Part shown: piece by piece, positions 15,972 through 23,808 of the stretch
How the letters are laid out: every line of letters begins with the position of its first letter
Numbering within the stretch: the stretch's first letter is position 1
NCBI RefSeq assembly: GCF_902490045.1
Contig: NZ_CABUCJ010000031.1
Span: 1-23,808 of the forward strand
DNA length: 23,808 bases
Direction: 5' to 3'
Origin: an uncultured Anaerotruncus sp.
GTDB lineage: Bacteria > Bacillota > Clostridia > Oscillospirales > Ruminococcaceae
Translations under genes and position numbers: made by a program
The notes under the pieces: model-generated
The model's database searches: none
Seen by the model: the letters and a program-made list of their open reading frames with translations, nothing else
Told to the model about the DNA's origin: nothing

Positions 15972-16769
15972 GTGGCAGAAAAAGAGATCACTTCGCGCCA
16001 GAGCCCTTCCGTCAAGCGGTATGTCCGGCTTGCGGGCTCCCGCAGGGCGCGTTATGAGGAGCGCCTCTTCGTGACCGAGGGGGCCAAGCTCACCGGGGAG
16101 GCGTTCGCGGCGGGATATCTCCCCGTCGAGCTCTTCGCCACCGGGGAGGCGTTCGACGCCGCGTTCGATACCCTTTCGCCCGTTGCGCTCGCGGCGGAGA
16201 CCTTCTGCCGCATCACCCCGGCCGTGGCGGACAAGCTCGCCCAGTCGGTCAGCCCGCAGGGCGTTTTCGGCGTTTTCCGCATGCTTGACAACGGGACGCA
16301 ACCTGTTAAAATAAGCAGTAACGGCAAATTTCTCCTGCTTTCCTCGCTGCAGGACCCGGGCAATCTGGGCACCATTCTGCGCACGGCGGCGGCTTTCGGG
16401 ATCGGCGGCGTCCTTCTTTCGGACGACTGCCCCGACCTCTACAGCCCCAAGGTGCTGCGTGCGTCGATGGGCGGCGTCTTCCGGGTGCCCGCCGCGGTGA
16501 CGGACGACCTCGGCGGCTGGATCGACGCGCTGAAGGCGGCGGGCGTGCCCGTTTGGGCGGCCGCCCTTCGGCGGGACGCGAAGACCCTCCGGGAGGTTTC
16601 GCTCGGCGAAGGCGGCTGCGCCGTCGTGATCGGAAACGAGGGCGGCGGGCTGGACGACGGCGTGATCGGCCGCTGCACCGGAAGCCTCGTCATCCCGATG
16701 GAGCCGGGCAGCGAATCGCTCAACGCCGCGATGGCGGCGGGGGTCTTCCTGTGGGAAATGTACCGTTAG
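15972..16769 (+). CDS. SPOUT-class RNA 2'-O-methyltransferase (TrmH/SpoU family, RlmB-like)
   Basis: The predicted protein has 265 aa. The N-terminal substrate-binding domain (about 1-100, with RLFVTEG at 31-37) is followed by a trefoil-knot SPOUT domain. Motif 1 is LQDPGNLGTILRTA (126-139, with N131 and R137). Motif 2 is VIGNEGGGL (219-227) and motif 3 is IPMEPGSESLNAAMAAG (241-257), which together bind S-adenosylmethionine. It should methylate a ribose in 23S rRNA or a tRNA; the exact site cannot be told. The start is GTG at 15972, 6 nt after AAGGAGGTG (15957-15965); the in-frame GTG at 15963 is itself part of the Shine-Dalgarno. The linker at residues 105-114 has atypical AT-rich codons and coincides with a promoter-like sequence. 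Confidence 0.9.
   Translation: MAEKEITSRQSPSVKRYVRLAGSRRARYEERLFVTEGAKLTGEAFAAGYLPVELFATGEAFDAAFDTLSPVALAAETFCRITPAVADKLAQSVSPQGVFGVFRMLDNGTQPVKISSNGKFLLLSSLQDPGNLGTILRTAAAFGIGGVLLSDDCPDLYSPKVLRASMGGVFRVPAAVTDDLGGWIDALKAAGVPVWAAALRRDAKTLREVSLGEGGCAVVIGNEGGGLDDGVIGRCTGSLVIPMEPGSESLNAAMAAGVFLWEMYR
16285..16312 (+). promoter_or_regulatory. Intragenic sigma-A promoter candidate within the methyltransferase gene
   Basis: A perfect TTGACA (16285-16290), a 16-bp spacer and TAAAAT (16307-16312) are present, with TGT before the -10. It reads in the sense direction about 480 bp ahead of dprA and falls in the interdomain linker, where coding constraint is low. Confidence 0.5.
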
Positions 16770-16791
16770 ACTGATTTCGGGGGTGCGCGGC

Positions 16792-18048
16792 ATGGCGGAC
16801 GGGCTCTATTGGATCTGGCTGCAGGAGGCGCTCGGCGCGGGCAGCGTCAAGGCGGACCGGGTGATCCGGGAGATCGGTTCGCCCGAAGAGCTCTACCGCA
16901 TGGGCCTGGAGGAGCTGCGCGCCACGGGAATCTTCGCGCCCAAGGAGATCGAGCGCATCCGTTCGACCGACCTCAGAAGAGCGGAGGAGGCCCTGCGCCT
17001 CTCCCGCCGTTGCGGGTGCGGCGTAATCACCCCGGACTCTCCCGATTATCCCGAGGCTTTGACAAATATCGACGGTATGCCGTGTGTATTATATGTACTG
17101 GGCGACCTGCGCGGCCTGCGGGAGGAGCTGGTCCTCACGCTGGTGGGGACGCGGACCTCGACCGATTACGGCGAACGGTGCGCGCAGCGCCTCGCCCACG
17201 ACCTCGCCTCCGTGGGCTGCACCGTGGCCAGCGGGCTCGCGGTGGGCGTCGACTACGCTGCCCACGATGGAGCCCTTGCCGCGAACGGGCGTTCGGTCGG
17301 CCTGCTCGCCTGCGGGCTCGACGTCGACTACCCGAGCGAAAGCCGCGGCCTCAAACGGCGCATCCTCGACGCGGGCGGCGTGCTGATGACCGAATTCCCC
17401 TTCGGGGAACGCCCGCAGCGCTACAACTTCAACATCCGCAACCGGCTGCTTTCGGGCATCTCCGCGGGCGTCGTGGTGGTGCAGGCCCCCGAACAGAGCG
17501 GCGCGCTCAATACCGCGCGCCACGCCCTCGACCAGAACCGGGACGTCTTCGCGGTGCCGGGCGAGATTTTCGACCCGAGCATGACCGGGTGCAACCGGCT
17601 GATCAAGGACGGCGCCAAGCTCGTTTTGAACGTCTACAGCATCCTGGAGGACTATATCGGCCGCTTCCCGGCCGGGATTGACGCGCAGACGGTGGTGCGG
17701 AAAATCCGCGCCGCCGGGCGGGAAGCAGACGAGCGGCCTTTAAACGGGCCGCGCAGGGTGCCGCGCCCGGGCATGGGGGAGGCTTCGCCGCTCATGGTGG
17801 CGCAGGAGGCCGCCCCGATGGCCGGCCGGCCGGAGCCGGCGGAACTCGGGGAGCTGGGGATTTCGGAGGAGGCCAGGGCCCTCTACGCCGTGCTCGGCGA
17901 TCTGCCGGAGGGCGCGGAGCCGCTCGCCGGGCGCGCGGGACTCACCGCCGCGCAGGCGCTGGCCGCCCTGACCGAGCTGGAGCTCTTCGGGCTGGTGCGG
18001 GCGCTACCGGGCGGAAGATACCTGGCGGGAGCGCCGGATTCCAATTGA
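16792..18048 (+). CDS. dprA: DNA processing protein DprA (Smf)
   Basis: The predicted protein has 418 aa. DprA binds incoming single-stranded DNA and loads RecA during natural transformation, although the gene is widespread in bacteria not known to be competent. The Rossmann-like core spans about 115-280 and has VGTRTSTDYG (118-127), SGLAVGVDYAAH (147-158), NFNIRNRLLSGIS (212-224) and GALNTARHALDQNRDVFAVPG (237-257). An N-terminal helical region precedes it, and a winged-helix domain (about 360-415) follows a low-complexity linker, making it somewhat longer than usual. ATG 16792 was chosen because GGGGGTG (16779-16785) is 6 nt upstream and contains the alternative GTG at 16783. It begins 22 nt after the methyltransferase stop. 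Confidence 0.93.
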   Translation: MADGLYWIWLQEALGAGSVKADRVIREIGSPEELYRMGLEELRATGIFAPKEIERIRSTDLRRAEEALRLSRRCGCGVITPDSPDYPEALTNIDGMPCVLYVLGDLRGLREELVLTLVGTRTSTDYGERCAQRLAHDLASVGCTVASGLAVGVDYAAHDGALAANGRSVGLLACGLDVDYPSESRGLKRRILDAGGVLMTEFPFGERPQRYNFNIRNRLLSGISAGVVVVQAPEQSGALNTARHALDQNRDVFAVPGEIFDPSMTGCNRLIKDGAKLVLNVYSILEDYIGRFPAGIDAQTVVRKIRAAGREADERPLNGPRRVPRPGMGEASPLMVAQEAAPMAGRPEPAELGELGISEEARALYAVLGDLPEGAEPLAGRAGLTAAQALAALTELELFGLVRALPGGRYLAGAPDSN

Positions 18049-18087
18049 AATTGACTGCGCGTGGGCGCGTTTATTGATAGAGGGGAG

Positions 18088-18100
18088 TTTCCCCGGGAAA
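18088..18100 (+). promoter_or_regulatory. Small hairpin overlapping the topA ribosome-binding region
   Basis: TTTCCC and GGGAAA flank one C; as RNA this folds as a 5-bp stem with a 3-nt loop. The right arm runs into AGGA (18100-18103), the only plausible Shine-Dalgarno for the TTG at 18115. A weak -35/-10 pair (TTGACT at 18051, TTGATA at 18074) is also present but is not convincing. Confidence 0.3.
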
Positions 18101-18114
18101 GGAATGGTTACAAG

Positions 18115-20238
18115 TTGTCCAATCTTGTCATCGTGGAGTCGCCCGCAAAGGCGAAAACGATAAAGAAATACCTCGGGAAGGGGTTTGAGGTGGTCGCCTC
18201 GATGGGGCATGTCCGCGACCTGCCCAAGAGCAAGCTGGGTGTCGACGTGGACAACGGCTTCGCGCCGCAGTACGTCGACATCAAGGGCAAGGAGGATCTC
18301 ATCAAGGACCTCAAAAAGGCCGCCAAGAAGAGCGACGCCATCTACCTCGCGACCGACCCGGACCGCGAGGGGGAGGCGATCTCCTGGCACCTGGCGCAGA
18401 TGCTCGGCGTCGACATGAAGGAGCAGAACCGCGTCACCTTCAACGAGATCACCAAGAGCGGCGTGCATTACGGCATGGAGCATCCGCGCACGATCGATGA
18501 AAAGCTCGTGGACGCGCAGCAGGCGCGCCGCATCCTCGACCGCATCGTCGGCTACAAGATCAGCCCCTTCCTCTGGCGCAAGGTGCGCAAGGGGCTGTCG
18601 GCCGGACGCGTACAGTCGGTGGCGGTGCGGATCATCCTCGACCGCGAGGAGGAGATCCGCGCCTTCAAGCAGCAGGAATACTGGTCGATCGACGCGCTGC
18701 TCGCCGCCAAGGGCCATGCGAAAAAGCCCTTCCCGGCCAAGCTCTATTCGATCGACGGCAAAAAGCTCGAGCTCGCCGGCATCCCGGACGAGGCGAGCGC
18801 CAAAAAGATCATCGAATCCCTCGAGGGAGCGGAATACACCGTCGCGGGCGTCAAAAAAGGGGTCCGCAAAAAATCCCCCGCGCCGCCGTTTATCACCTCG
18901 ACCCTCCAGCAGGAGGCCTCCCGGCGGCTCGGCTACCAGTCCCGCCGCACGATGAAGATCGCGCAGGAGCTCTATGAGGGCGTCGAGATCGAGGGGATCG
19001 GCGCGACGGGCCTCATCACCTACATGCGTACCGACAGCCTGCGTATCTCCGACGAGGCCGCCGACGTCGCCAAAGCCTACATCACCGAGACCTACGGCAA
19101 GGAGTACCTGCCGGGGACCCGCCGCGTCTTCAAATCCAAGAAGAACGCGCAGGACGCGCACGAGGCGATCCGTCCGTCCGACCCGACGCTGACCCCCGAA
19201 AAGGTCAAGAAGGACCTCAGCGCCGAGCAGTATAAGCTCTACAAGCTTATCTGGGAGCGGTTCATCGCCAGCCAGATGGCCAACGCCCTGCTCGACACTG
19301 TGGCGGTCGACATCAATGCCGCGAACTGCCTGTTCAAGGCGTCCGGTTTCACGGTAAAGTTTGATGGCTTTACGGTGCTCTACGAGGAGTCCAAGGACTC
19401 GGACGATGAGAATTCCGCGGCGCTACCGCCGCTTGAGACGGGCGGCGTCCTCGCCCTCAAGCAGCTCACCCCCAACCAGCACTTCACCCAGCCGCCCGCG
19501 CGCTACACCGAGGCCTCCCTCATCAAGACGCTCGAGGAGAACGGCATCGGCCGCCCGAGCACCTACGCGCCGACGATCACGACGATTTTGGCGCGCGGCT
19601 ACGTCGAGCGGGAGGGCAAGGCGCTCAAGCCGACCGCGCTGGGCGAGGTGACGACCAAGCTGATGGAGGAGCAGTTCTCCAAGATCGTCGACATCGACTT
19701 CACCGCCAATATGGAAAAGAGCCTCGACGAGGTCGAGGAGGGCAAGGAGAGCTACACCCAGGTGCTCGACGGCTTCTACGGGGACTTCATGACGACGCTC
19801 GAGACGGCGGAAAAGAATATGGAGGGCACCCGCGTCAAGGTCCCCGACGAGGAGACCGACGTGGTCTGCGAGCTGTGCGGGCGCAAGATGGTCATCAAGA
19901 CCGGCCGGTTCGGCAAATTTCTCGCCTGCCCGGGCTTCCCCGAGTGCCGCAACACCAAGAAGATCGTCAAGGAGACGGGCGGGCTCTGCCCCGTGTGCGG
20001 CGGCAAGGTGCTCGCCAAAAAGTCGAAGAACGGCAAGGGCTACTACGGCTGCGAGCATTTCCCTGAGTGCAAGTTCATGACGTGGGACAAACCGCTTTCG
20101 GAGCCCTGCCCCAAATGCGGCGCGGCCCTTTTCCAGAAGACGGGGCGCGGCGCGCTCATCCACTGCCTCAAGGAGGGCTGCGACTACGCGCGGCCGGTGA
20201 AAGGGAAGTCCTCCGCCGGGGACGCGGACGAGGAATGA
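18115..20238 (+). CDS. topA: DNA topoisomerase I
   Basis: The predicted protein has 707 aa and is a type IA topoisomerase that relaxes negative supercoils. The Toprim domain starts at NLVIVESPAKAKTI (3-16, with E9) and has TDPDREGEAIS (80-90, with D81, D83 and E85). The nucleophilic tyrosine is Y303 in TYMRTDS. Three C-terminal C4 zinc ribbons begin near C585, C625 and C665, matching the usual three-ribbon form of Firmicutes. The start is TTG at 18115, since homologues begin three or so residues before LVIVESPAK. The GTG at 18061 lacks a Shine-Dalgarno, and the ATG at 18104 is out of frame. It follows dprA by 66 nt, and its stop overlaps the trmFO start (ATGA). Confidence 0.95.
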   Translation: MSNLVIVESPAKAKTIKKYLGKGFEVVASMGHVRDLPKSKLGVDVDNGFAPQYVDIKGKEDLIKDLKKAAKKSDAIYLATDPDREGEAISWHLAQMLGVDMKEQNRVTFNEITKSGVHYGMEHPRTIDEKLVDAQQARRILDRIVGYKISPFLWRKVRKGLSAGRVQSVAVRIILDREEEIRAFKQQEYWSIDALLAAKGHAKKPFPAKLYSIDGKKLELAGIPDEASAKKIIESLEGAEYTVAGVKKGVRKKSPAPPFITSTLQQEASRRLGYQSRRTMKIAQELYEGVEIEGIGATGLITYMRTDSLRISDEAADVAKAYITETYGKEYLPGTRRVFKSKKNAQDAHEAIRPSDPTLTPEKVKKDLSAEQYKLYKLIWERFIASQMANALLDTVAVDINAANCLFKASGFTVKFDGFTVLYEESKDSDDENSAALPPLETGGVLALKQLTPNQHFTQPPARYTEASLIKTLEENGIGRPSTYAPTITTILARGYVEREGKALKPTALGEVTTKLMEEQFSKIVDIDFTANMEKSLDEVEEGKESYTQVLDGFYGDFMTTLETAEKNMEGTRVKVPDEETDVVCELCGRKMVIKTGRFGKFLACPGFPECRNTKKIVKETGGLCPVCGGKVLAKKSKNGKGYYGCEHFPECKFMTWDKPLSEPCPKCGAALFQKTGRGALIHCLKEGCDYARPVKGKSSAGDADEE

Positions 20239-21554
20239 CGCCGGTCGCGGTCATCGGCGCGGGGCTCGCGGGCTGCGAGGCCGCGTGGGCGCTGGCGAAC
20301 GCGGGAATTCCGGTGCGGCTTCACGAGATGAAGCCGCGGAAGTTTTCCCCCGCACACCACAGCGAAAATTTCGCGGAGCTGGTCTGCTCCAACTCGCTCA
20401 AGGCCCAGCGCATCGGCTCGGCGGCGGGGATGCTCAAGGAAGAGATGCGTATGATGGGCTCGCTGGTCGTCGCCTGCGCAGAGGAAACGAGCGTGGCGGC
20501 GGGCGGCGCGCTTGCCGTGGACCGGGATGCGTTTTCCGCGCTCGTGACGGCGCGCGTCCGCGCGCACGAACGGATCGAGATCGTCCCCGGCGAGGTGGCG
20601 CGCATCCCCGGGGAGGGGAATGTGATCGTCGCGACGGGGCCGCTCACCTCCGACGCGCTCGCGGCCGACATCGAGGCGCGCTGCGGCGGTTCGCTGAGCT
20701 TCTACGACGCGGCCGCGCCGATCGTCACCTTCGATTCGCTCGACCGGGAGCGGGTCTTTTTCGCGGCGCGCTACGGCCGCGGGGAGGACGACTATATCAA
20801 CTGCCCCTTTACAAGGGAGGAGTACGAGCGGTTCTACGACGCGCTGCTCCAAGCCGAGGGCGCGCCGCTGCACAGCTTCGACCGCCCGGAGGAGAAGGTC
20901 TACGAGGGCTGCATGCCGATCGAGATCATGGCGCGGCGCGGCCCGGACACCATCCGCTACGGGCCGCTCAAGCCGGTCGGCCTGCGCGACCCGCGCACCG
21001 GACACCGCCCGTGGGCGGTCGTGCAGCTGCGGCGGGAAAACCGCGAGGGGAGCCTCTACAACCTCGTGGGCTTCCAGACGAACCTCAAATTCGGGGAGCA
21101 GAAGCGGGTCTTTTCGATGATCCCGGGGCTTGAGCGGGCGGAATTCGCGCGGTACGGCGTGATGCACCGCAACACCTTTCTCGATTCGCCCCGCCTGCTG
21201 GACGCTGCCTTCCGGCTGCGCGGGGAGGAAAGAATCTGCTTTGCCGGGCAGATTACCGGCGTGGAGGGGTATATTGAGTCGGCCATGTCGGGAATCCTAG
21301 CAGGGAAGCAGCTTGCGCGCAGGCTGCGCGGGCTGCCCGCGCTGGAACTTCCGCGCGACACGATGTCGGGGGCGCTGTGCGCCTACATCAGCGACGAAAG
21401 CGTCGCGGAGTTCCAGCCGATGGGCTGCAATATGGGGCTGCTGCCCCCGCTCGGCGAACGGGTGCGGGACAAGCAGCAGCGCTACCAGATGATCGCCGAG
21501 CGGGGGCTCGGCCGCCTGCGGGAGGTTTTGCAGGAAGAACAGGAGGTCTTGTAA
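20235..21554 (+). CDS. trmFO: Methylenetetrahydrofolate-tRNA-(uracil-5-)-methyltransferase
   Basis: The predicted protein has 439 aa. This FAD enzyme uses methylenetetrahydrofolate to make ribothymidine at tRNA position 54 (T54). The N-terminal dinucleotide-binding motif is GAGLAG (8-13), followed by CEAAW. The family signatures NLVGFQTNLKFGEQ and CFAGQITGVEGYIESAMSG are present in the C-terminal half. The length is normal. The ATG at 20235 overlaps the topA stop by 4 nt, with AGGACGAGG directly upstream. topA-trmFO adjacency is the classic arrangement in low-GC Gram-positive relatives. The stop is 2 nt before the plsX start. Confidence 0.96.
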   Translation: MTPVAVIGAGLAGCEAAWALANAGIPVRLHEMKPRKFSPAHHSENFAELVCSNSLKAQRIGSAAGMLKEEMRMMGSLVVACAEETSVAAGGALAVDRDAFSALVTARVRAHERIEIVPGEVARIPGEGNVIVATGPLTSDALAADIEARCGGSLSFYDAAAPIVTFDSLDRERVFFAARYGRGEDDYINCPFTREEYERFYDALLQAEGAPLHSFDRPEEKVYEGCMPIEIMARRGPDTIRYGPLKPVGLRDPRTGHRPWAVVQLRRENREGSLYNLVGFQTNLKFGEQKRVFSMIPGLERAEFARYGVMHRNTFLDSPRLLDAAFRLRGEERICFAGQITGVEGYIESAMSGILAGKQLARRLRGLPALELPRDTMSGALCAYISDESVAEFQPMGCNMGLLPPLGERVRDKQQRYQMIAERGLGRLREVLQEEQEVL

Positions 21555-21556
21555 TC

Positions 21557-22579
21557 ATGAGAATCATTGTGGACGCCTTCGGCGGCGACAACGCGCCGCT
21601 CGAGGTCCTCAGGGGCTGCGCCATGGCCGTGAAGGAGTACGGCGTCGACATCATCGCCTGCGGGAGCGAAAAAACCATCCGCGAGGTGTGCCAAAAGAAC
21701 CGGATTCCGCTCGACCGCATCTCGATCACCGACGTGGAGAAGGTCATTCCGGTAGAGGTCGACCCGACCGAGGTGGTCAAGTCGTACGACGACTGCACGA
21801 TGGCGGTCGGATTGAAGATGCTCGCCTCGGGCGAGGGGGACGCCTTCGTCTCGGCGGGGAGCACGGGCGCGATCGTCGTGGGCGCGTCCCTCTTCGTCAA
21901 GCGCATCAAGGGGATCAAGCGCGCCGCGCTCGCGACCGTCATCCCCTCGCAGGACGGCTGCTACTTGCTGCTCGACATGGGCGCGAACGCCGAGTGCCGC
22001 CCCGAGATGCTCGTGCAGTTCGGCATCATGGGCAGCGCCTACATGGAGCATGTCTTGGGCGTCGAGCGTCCGCGCGTCGGCATCATCAACATCGGCACGG
22101 AGGAGAATAAGGGGCTCGAATTACAGATCGACGCCTACCGGATGATGCAGCACGCGCCGGTCAACTTCATCGGCAACGTCGAGCCGCGAGACCTGCCCTT
22201 CACCAAATGCGACGTGGCGGTGGCGGACGGCTTCGTCGGCAACGTCGTGCTGAAACTGACCGAGGGGCTCGGCTCGTGGTTTTCCAGGGAGCTCAAGGGC
22301 ATCCTCTTCCGCAATGCGGCCTCCAAGATCGGCGCGGTCTTCCTGAGCAAGGGCGTGCTCTCCTTCAAAAAGAAGATGGACTACACCGAGTACGGCGGCG
22401 CGCCGCTGATGGGCATCTCCAAGCCGGTCATCAAGGCGCACGGCAGCTCGAACGCCAAGGCGTTCAAAAACGCGATCCGCCAGGCCAAGGAGTACACCGA
22501 GCGGGGCGTGATCAGCGAGATCAGCGGCGCGCTCGCGCAGCTCAGGGCAAACGCCGCGGACAACCGGACGGAGGGCTGA
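21557..22579 (+). CDS. plsX: Phosphate acyltransferase PlsX
   Basis: The predicted protein has 340 aa. PlsX converts acyl-ACP and phosphate to acyl-phosphate for PlsY, the first step of phospholipid synthesis in most Gram-positives. It starts MRIIVDAFGGDNAP, and SAGSTGA, LLDMGAN, NIGTEENKG and VADGFVGNVVLKLTEG are the family blocks. AGGAGG is at the end of trmFO, about 10 nt upstream. The expected neighbour acpP, often found between plsX and rnc, is absent; rnc begins one base after the stop. Confidence 0.96.
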   Translation: MRIIVDAFGGDNAPLEVLRGCAMAVKEYGVDIIACGSEKTIREVCQKNRIPLDRISITDVEKVIPVEVDPTEVVKSYDDCTMAVGLKMLASGEGDAFVSAGSTGAIVVGASLFVKRIKGIKRAALATVIPSQDGCYLLLDMGANAECRPEMLVQFGIMGSAYMEHVLGVERPRVGIINIGTEENKGLELQIDAYRMMQHAPVNFIGNVEPRDLPFTKCDVAVADGFVGNVVLKLTEGLGSWFSRELKGILFRNAASKIGAVFLSKGVLSFKKKMDYTEYGGAPLMGISKPVIKAHGSSNAKAFKNAIRQAKEYTERGVISEISGALAQLRANAADNRTEG

Positions 22580-22580
22580 G

Positions 22581-23279
22581 ATGGAAGCACATGTAAAGGA
22601 CACGGCCCCGCTCGAGGAGCGGATCGGCTACGCCTTCCAGAACCGCAAATACCTCGACATCGCGCTGACCCACTCCTCCTATGCCAACGAGATGAAGAAA
22701 AACCTCTCGAGCAACGAGCGGCAGGAGTTCTTGGGGGACGCGGTGCTTTCGATCATCGTTTCCGACTACCTCTTCCACACCTTCCACCTCGCGGAGGGGG
22801 ACCTCACCAAGCTGCGCGCCGCGATGGTGTGCGAAAAATCCCTCTGTGAATTTGCACGGCAGATTTCGCTGGGGGACTACCTCAAACTCGGCCGCGGCGA
22901 GGAGATGATGGGGGGACGCACCCGCCCATCGATTCTGGCCGACGCGTTTGAGGCGCTGCTCGCGGCGGTCTACCTTGACGGGGGGATAGAGCCGGCGCGC
23001 AGGTTTGTGCTCGGCTTCGTCGTGGACACGCTCGAGCACCGCGACGAGTTCGCCTTCACCGACTACAAGACGATGCTCCAGGAGATCATCCAGAAGAACC
23101 CCGAGGAGCGGCTGTCCTACGCGCTCGTCGAGGAGTCCGGCCCCGACCACAACAAGTCCTTTGTGGTCGAGGTGCACCTCAACAGCAACGTGATCGGCAG
23201 CGGGCGCGGCGGCAGCAAGAAGAGCGCCGAGCAGGCGGCCGCCCGCGAGGCGCTGCGCCTGATGGGCGAGTGCCCGTGA
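22581..23279 (+). CDS. rnc: Ribonuclease III
   Basis: The predicted protein has 232 aa. It cleaves double-stranded RNA, including rRNA precursors. The RNase III signature is NERQEFLGDAVL (45-56, with E49 and D53). The second acidic pair is D121 and E124 in ADAFEALLAAVYLDGG, and a double-stranded-RNA-binding domain follows at about 161-229. GGAGG sits at the end of plsX, 8 nt or so before the ATG. The gene is tightly packed: one base after plsX and a 4-nt overlap (GTGA) with the next gene. Confidence 0.96.
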   Translation: MEAHVKDTAPLEERIGYAFQNRKYLDIALTHSSYANEMKKNLSSNERQEFLGDAVLSIIVSDYLFHTFHLAEGDLTKLRAAMVCEKSLCEFARQISLGDYLKLGRGEEMMGGRTRPSILADAFEALLAAVYLDGGIEPARRFVLGFVVDTLEHRDEFAFTDYKTMLQEIIQKNPEERLSYALVEESGPDHNKSFVVEVHLNSNVIGSGRGGSKKSAEQAAAREALRLMGECP

Positions 23280-23808
23280 GACACGCGAACCTTGCGGTTT
23301 TCGTCCCCCACGCGGGCTGCCCGAGGCGGTGCAGCTTCTGCAGCCAGAAAAGCATCTCGGGCGCGCGGGAGGCCCCGACGGGGGAATCGGTCTCGGCGCT
23401 CTGCGCCGAATCGGCGCGCTCGCTCGCGGGAGCGGATACCGACGCGGAGATCGCCTTTTTCGGCGGCAGCTTCACCGCCATCGACCGTGCCTACATGCTC
23501 GAGCTGCTCGAAGCGGCGGCCCCCTTTGTGGGCGGCGCGTTCCGGGGAATCCGGGTCTCCACCCGGCCCGACGCGGTCGACGGGGAGGTTTTGGACCTCC
23601 TGCGGCGGTACGGGGTGACCGCCGTCGAGCTCGGCGCGCAGAGCATGGACGACGGGGTGCTCATGAAAAACCGGCGCGGCCACACCGCCGCCGACGTGGA
23701 GCGCGCCGCGCGGCTTGTGCGGGAGGCCGGGTTCGAGCTGGGGCTCCAGATGATGACGGGGCTTTACGGCTCGGACGAGGCGCGCGACTTCAGGACCGCC
23801 GAGCGGCT
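23276..23808 (+). CDS. Elp3-like radical SAM protein, 3' end cut by the window
   Basis: The frame is open from GTG 23276 to the window end, giving 177 residues so far. CPRRCSFC (15-22) supplies the CxxxCxxC cysteines (C15, C19, C22) for the radical [4Fe-4S] cluster. FFGGSFTAID (61-70), STRPDA (95-100) and VELGAQSMDD with RRGHT (about 117-136) are the segments shared with the radical SAM half of Elp3 and its bacterial relatives. The start overlaps the rnc stop by 4 nt, so it is translated with rnc. In Clostridia such a gene commonly lies between rnc and smc. Its substrate is unknown; Elp3 relatives act on tRNA wobble uridine. Whether an acetyltransferase domain follows cannot be seen. Confidence 0.88.
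   Translation, partial: MRHANLAVFVPHAGCPRRCSFCSQKSISGAREAPTGESVSALCAESARSLAGADTDAEIAFFGGSFTAIDRAYMLELLEAAAPFVGGAFRGIRVSTRPDAVDGEVLDLLRRYGVTAVELGAQSMDDGVLMKNRRGHTAADVERAARLVREAGFELGLQMMTGLYGSDEARDFRTAER

Noticed and set aside
17059..17092. TTGACA followed by TATTAT inside dprA, as a second intragenic promoter
   Set aside because: The spacer is 22 bp, too long for sigma-A, and no better -10 lies at 16-18 bp.
18104..18163. Short out-of-frame ORF starting at ATG 18104 over the topA start, as a leader peptide
   Set aside because: AGGA directly abuts the ATG with no spacing, and the peptide has no notable content such as regulatory codon runs.

Overview
The window is a GC-rich chromosomal segment from an anaerobic member of the Clostridia, most likely an Oscillospiraceae/Ruminococcaceae-type organism. 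Supporting signs are AddAB in place of RecBCD, folate-dependent TrmFO, an infC-rpmI-rplT operon with a 5' attenuator, the plsX-rnc-radical SAM order, strong Shine-Dalgarno sequences, and a ferredoxin-dependent 2-oxoacid oxidoreductase. No phage, insertion sequence, CRISPR array, tRNA or rRNA was recognised. The species assignment is inference.

Left part (1-7020), metabolism and envelope: a promoter drives a HAD phosphatase and a LUD-domain protein. These converge on a Na+/proline symporter (putP, minus strand), with a bidirectional terminator between them. putP is divergent from a very small gene with a near-consensus promoter. Its 67-aa product is only a signal peptide followed by a sortase-type sorting signal. 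Next is a five-gene operon: a P-loop ATPase of the ParA/MinD superfamily, then the delta (2x[4Fe-4S]), alpha, beta and gamma subunits of a 2-oxoacid:ferredoxin oxidoreductase, closed by a perfect 13-bp terminator.

Middle part (7020-14580): a low-GC, self-contained DUF4180 gene on the minus strand, with its own promoter and terminator, is bracketed by two near-identical polypurine repeats. It is followed by the overlapping pair addB-addA, which encodes the double-strand-break-resecting helicase-nuclease.

Right part (14580-23808), information processing: infC-rpmI-rplT has a strong promoter, a leader with an attenuator hairpin and an AUU start codon for IF3. It is followed by a tightly packed run: SPOUT rRNA methyltransferase, dprA, topA, trmFO, plsX, rnc, and the 5' part of an Elp3-like radical SAM gene cut by the window end. 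A promoter-like sequence inside the methyltransferase gene could supply transcription to this run.

Most of the window is ordinary, conserved housekeeping DNA. The parts most worth a second look are the minimal sortase-signal protein, the repeat-flanked DUF4180 cassette, the ParA-like ATPase heading the oxidoreductase operon, the infC leader, and the intragenic promoter. Start codons were re-chosen from ribosome-binding-site and promoter positions for several genes (HAD, addB, addA, infC, the methyltransferase, dprA, topA, trmFO, plsX).
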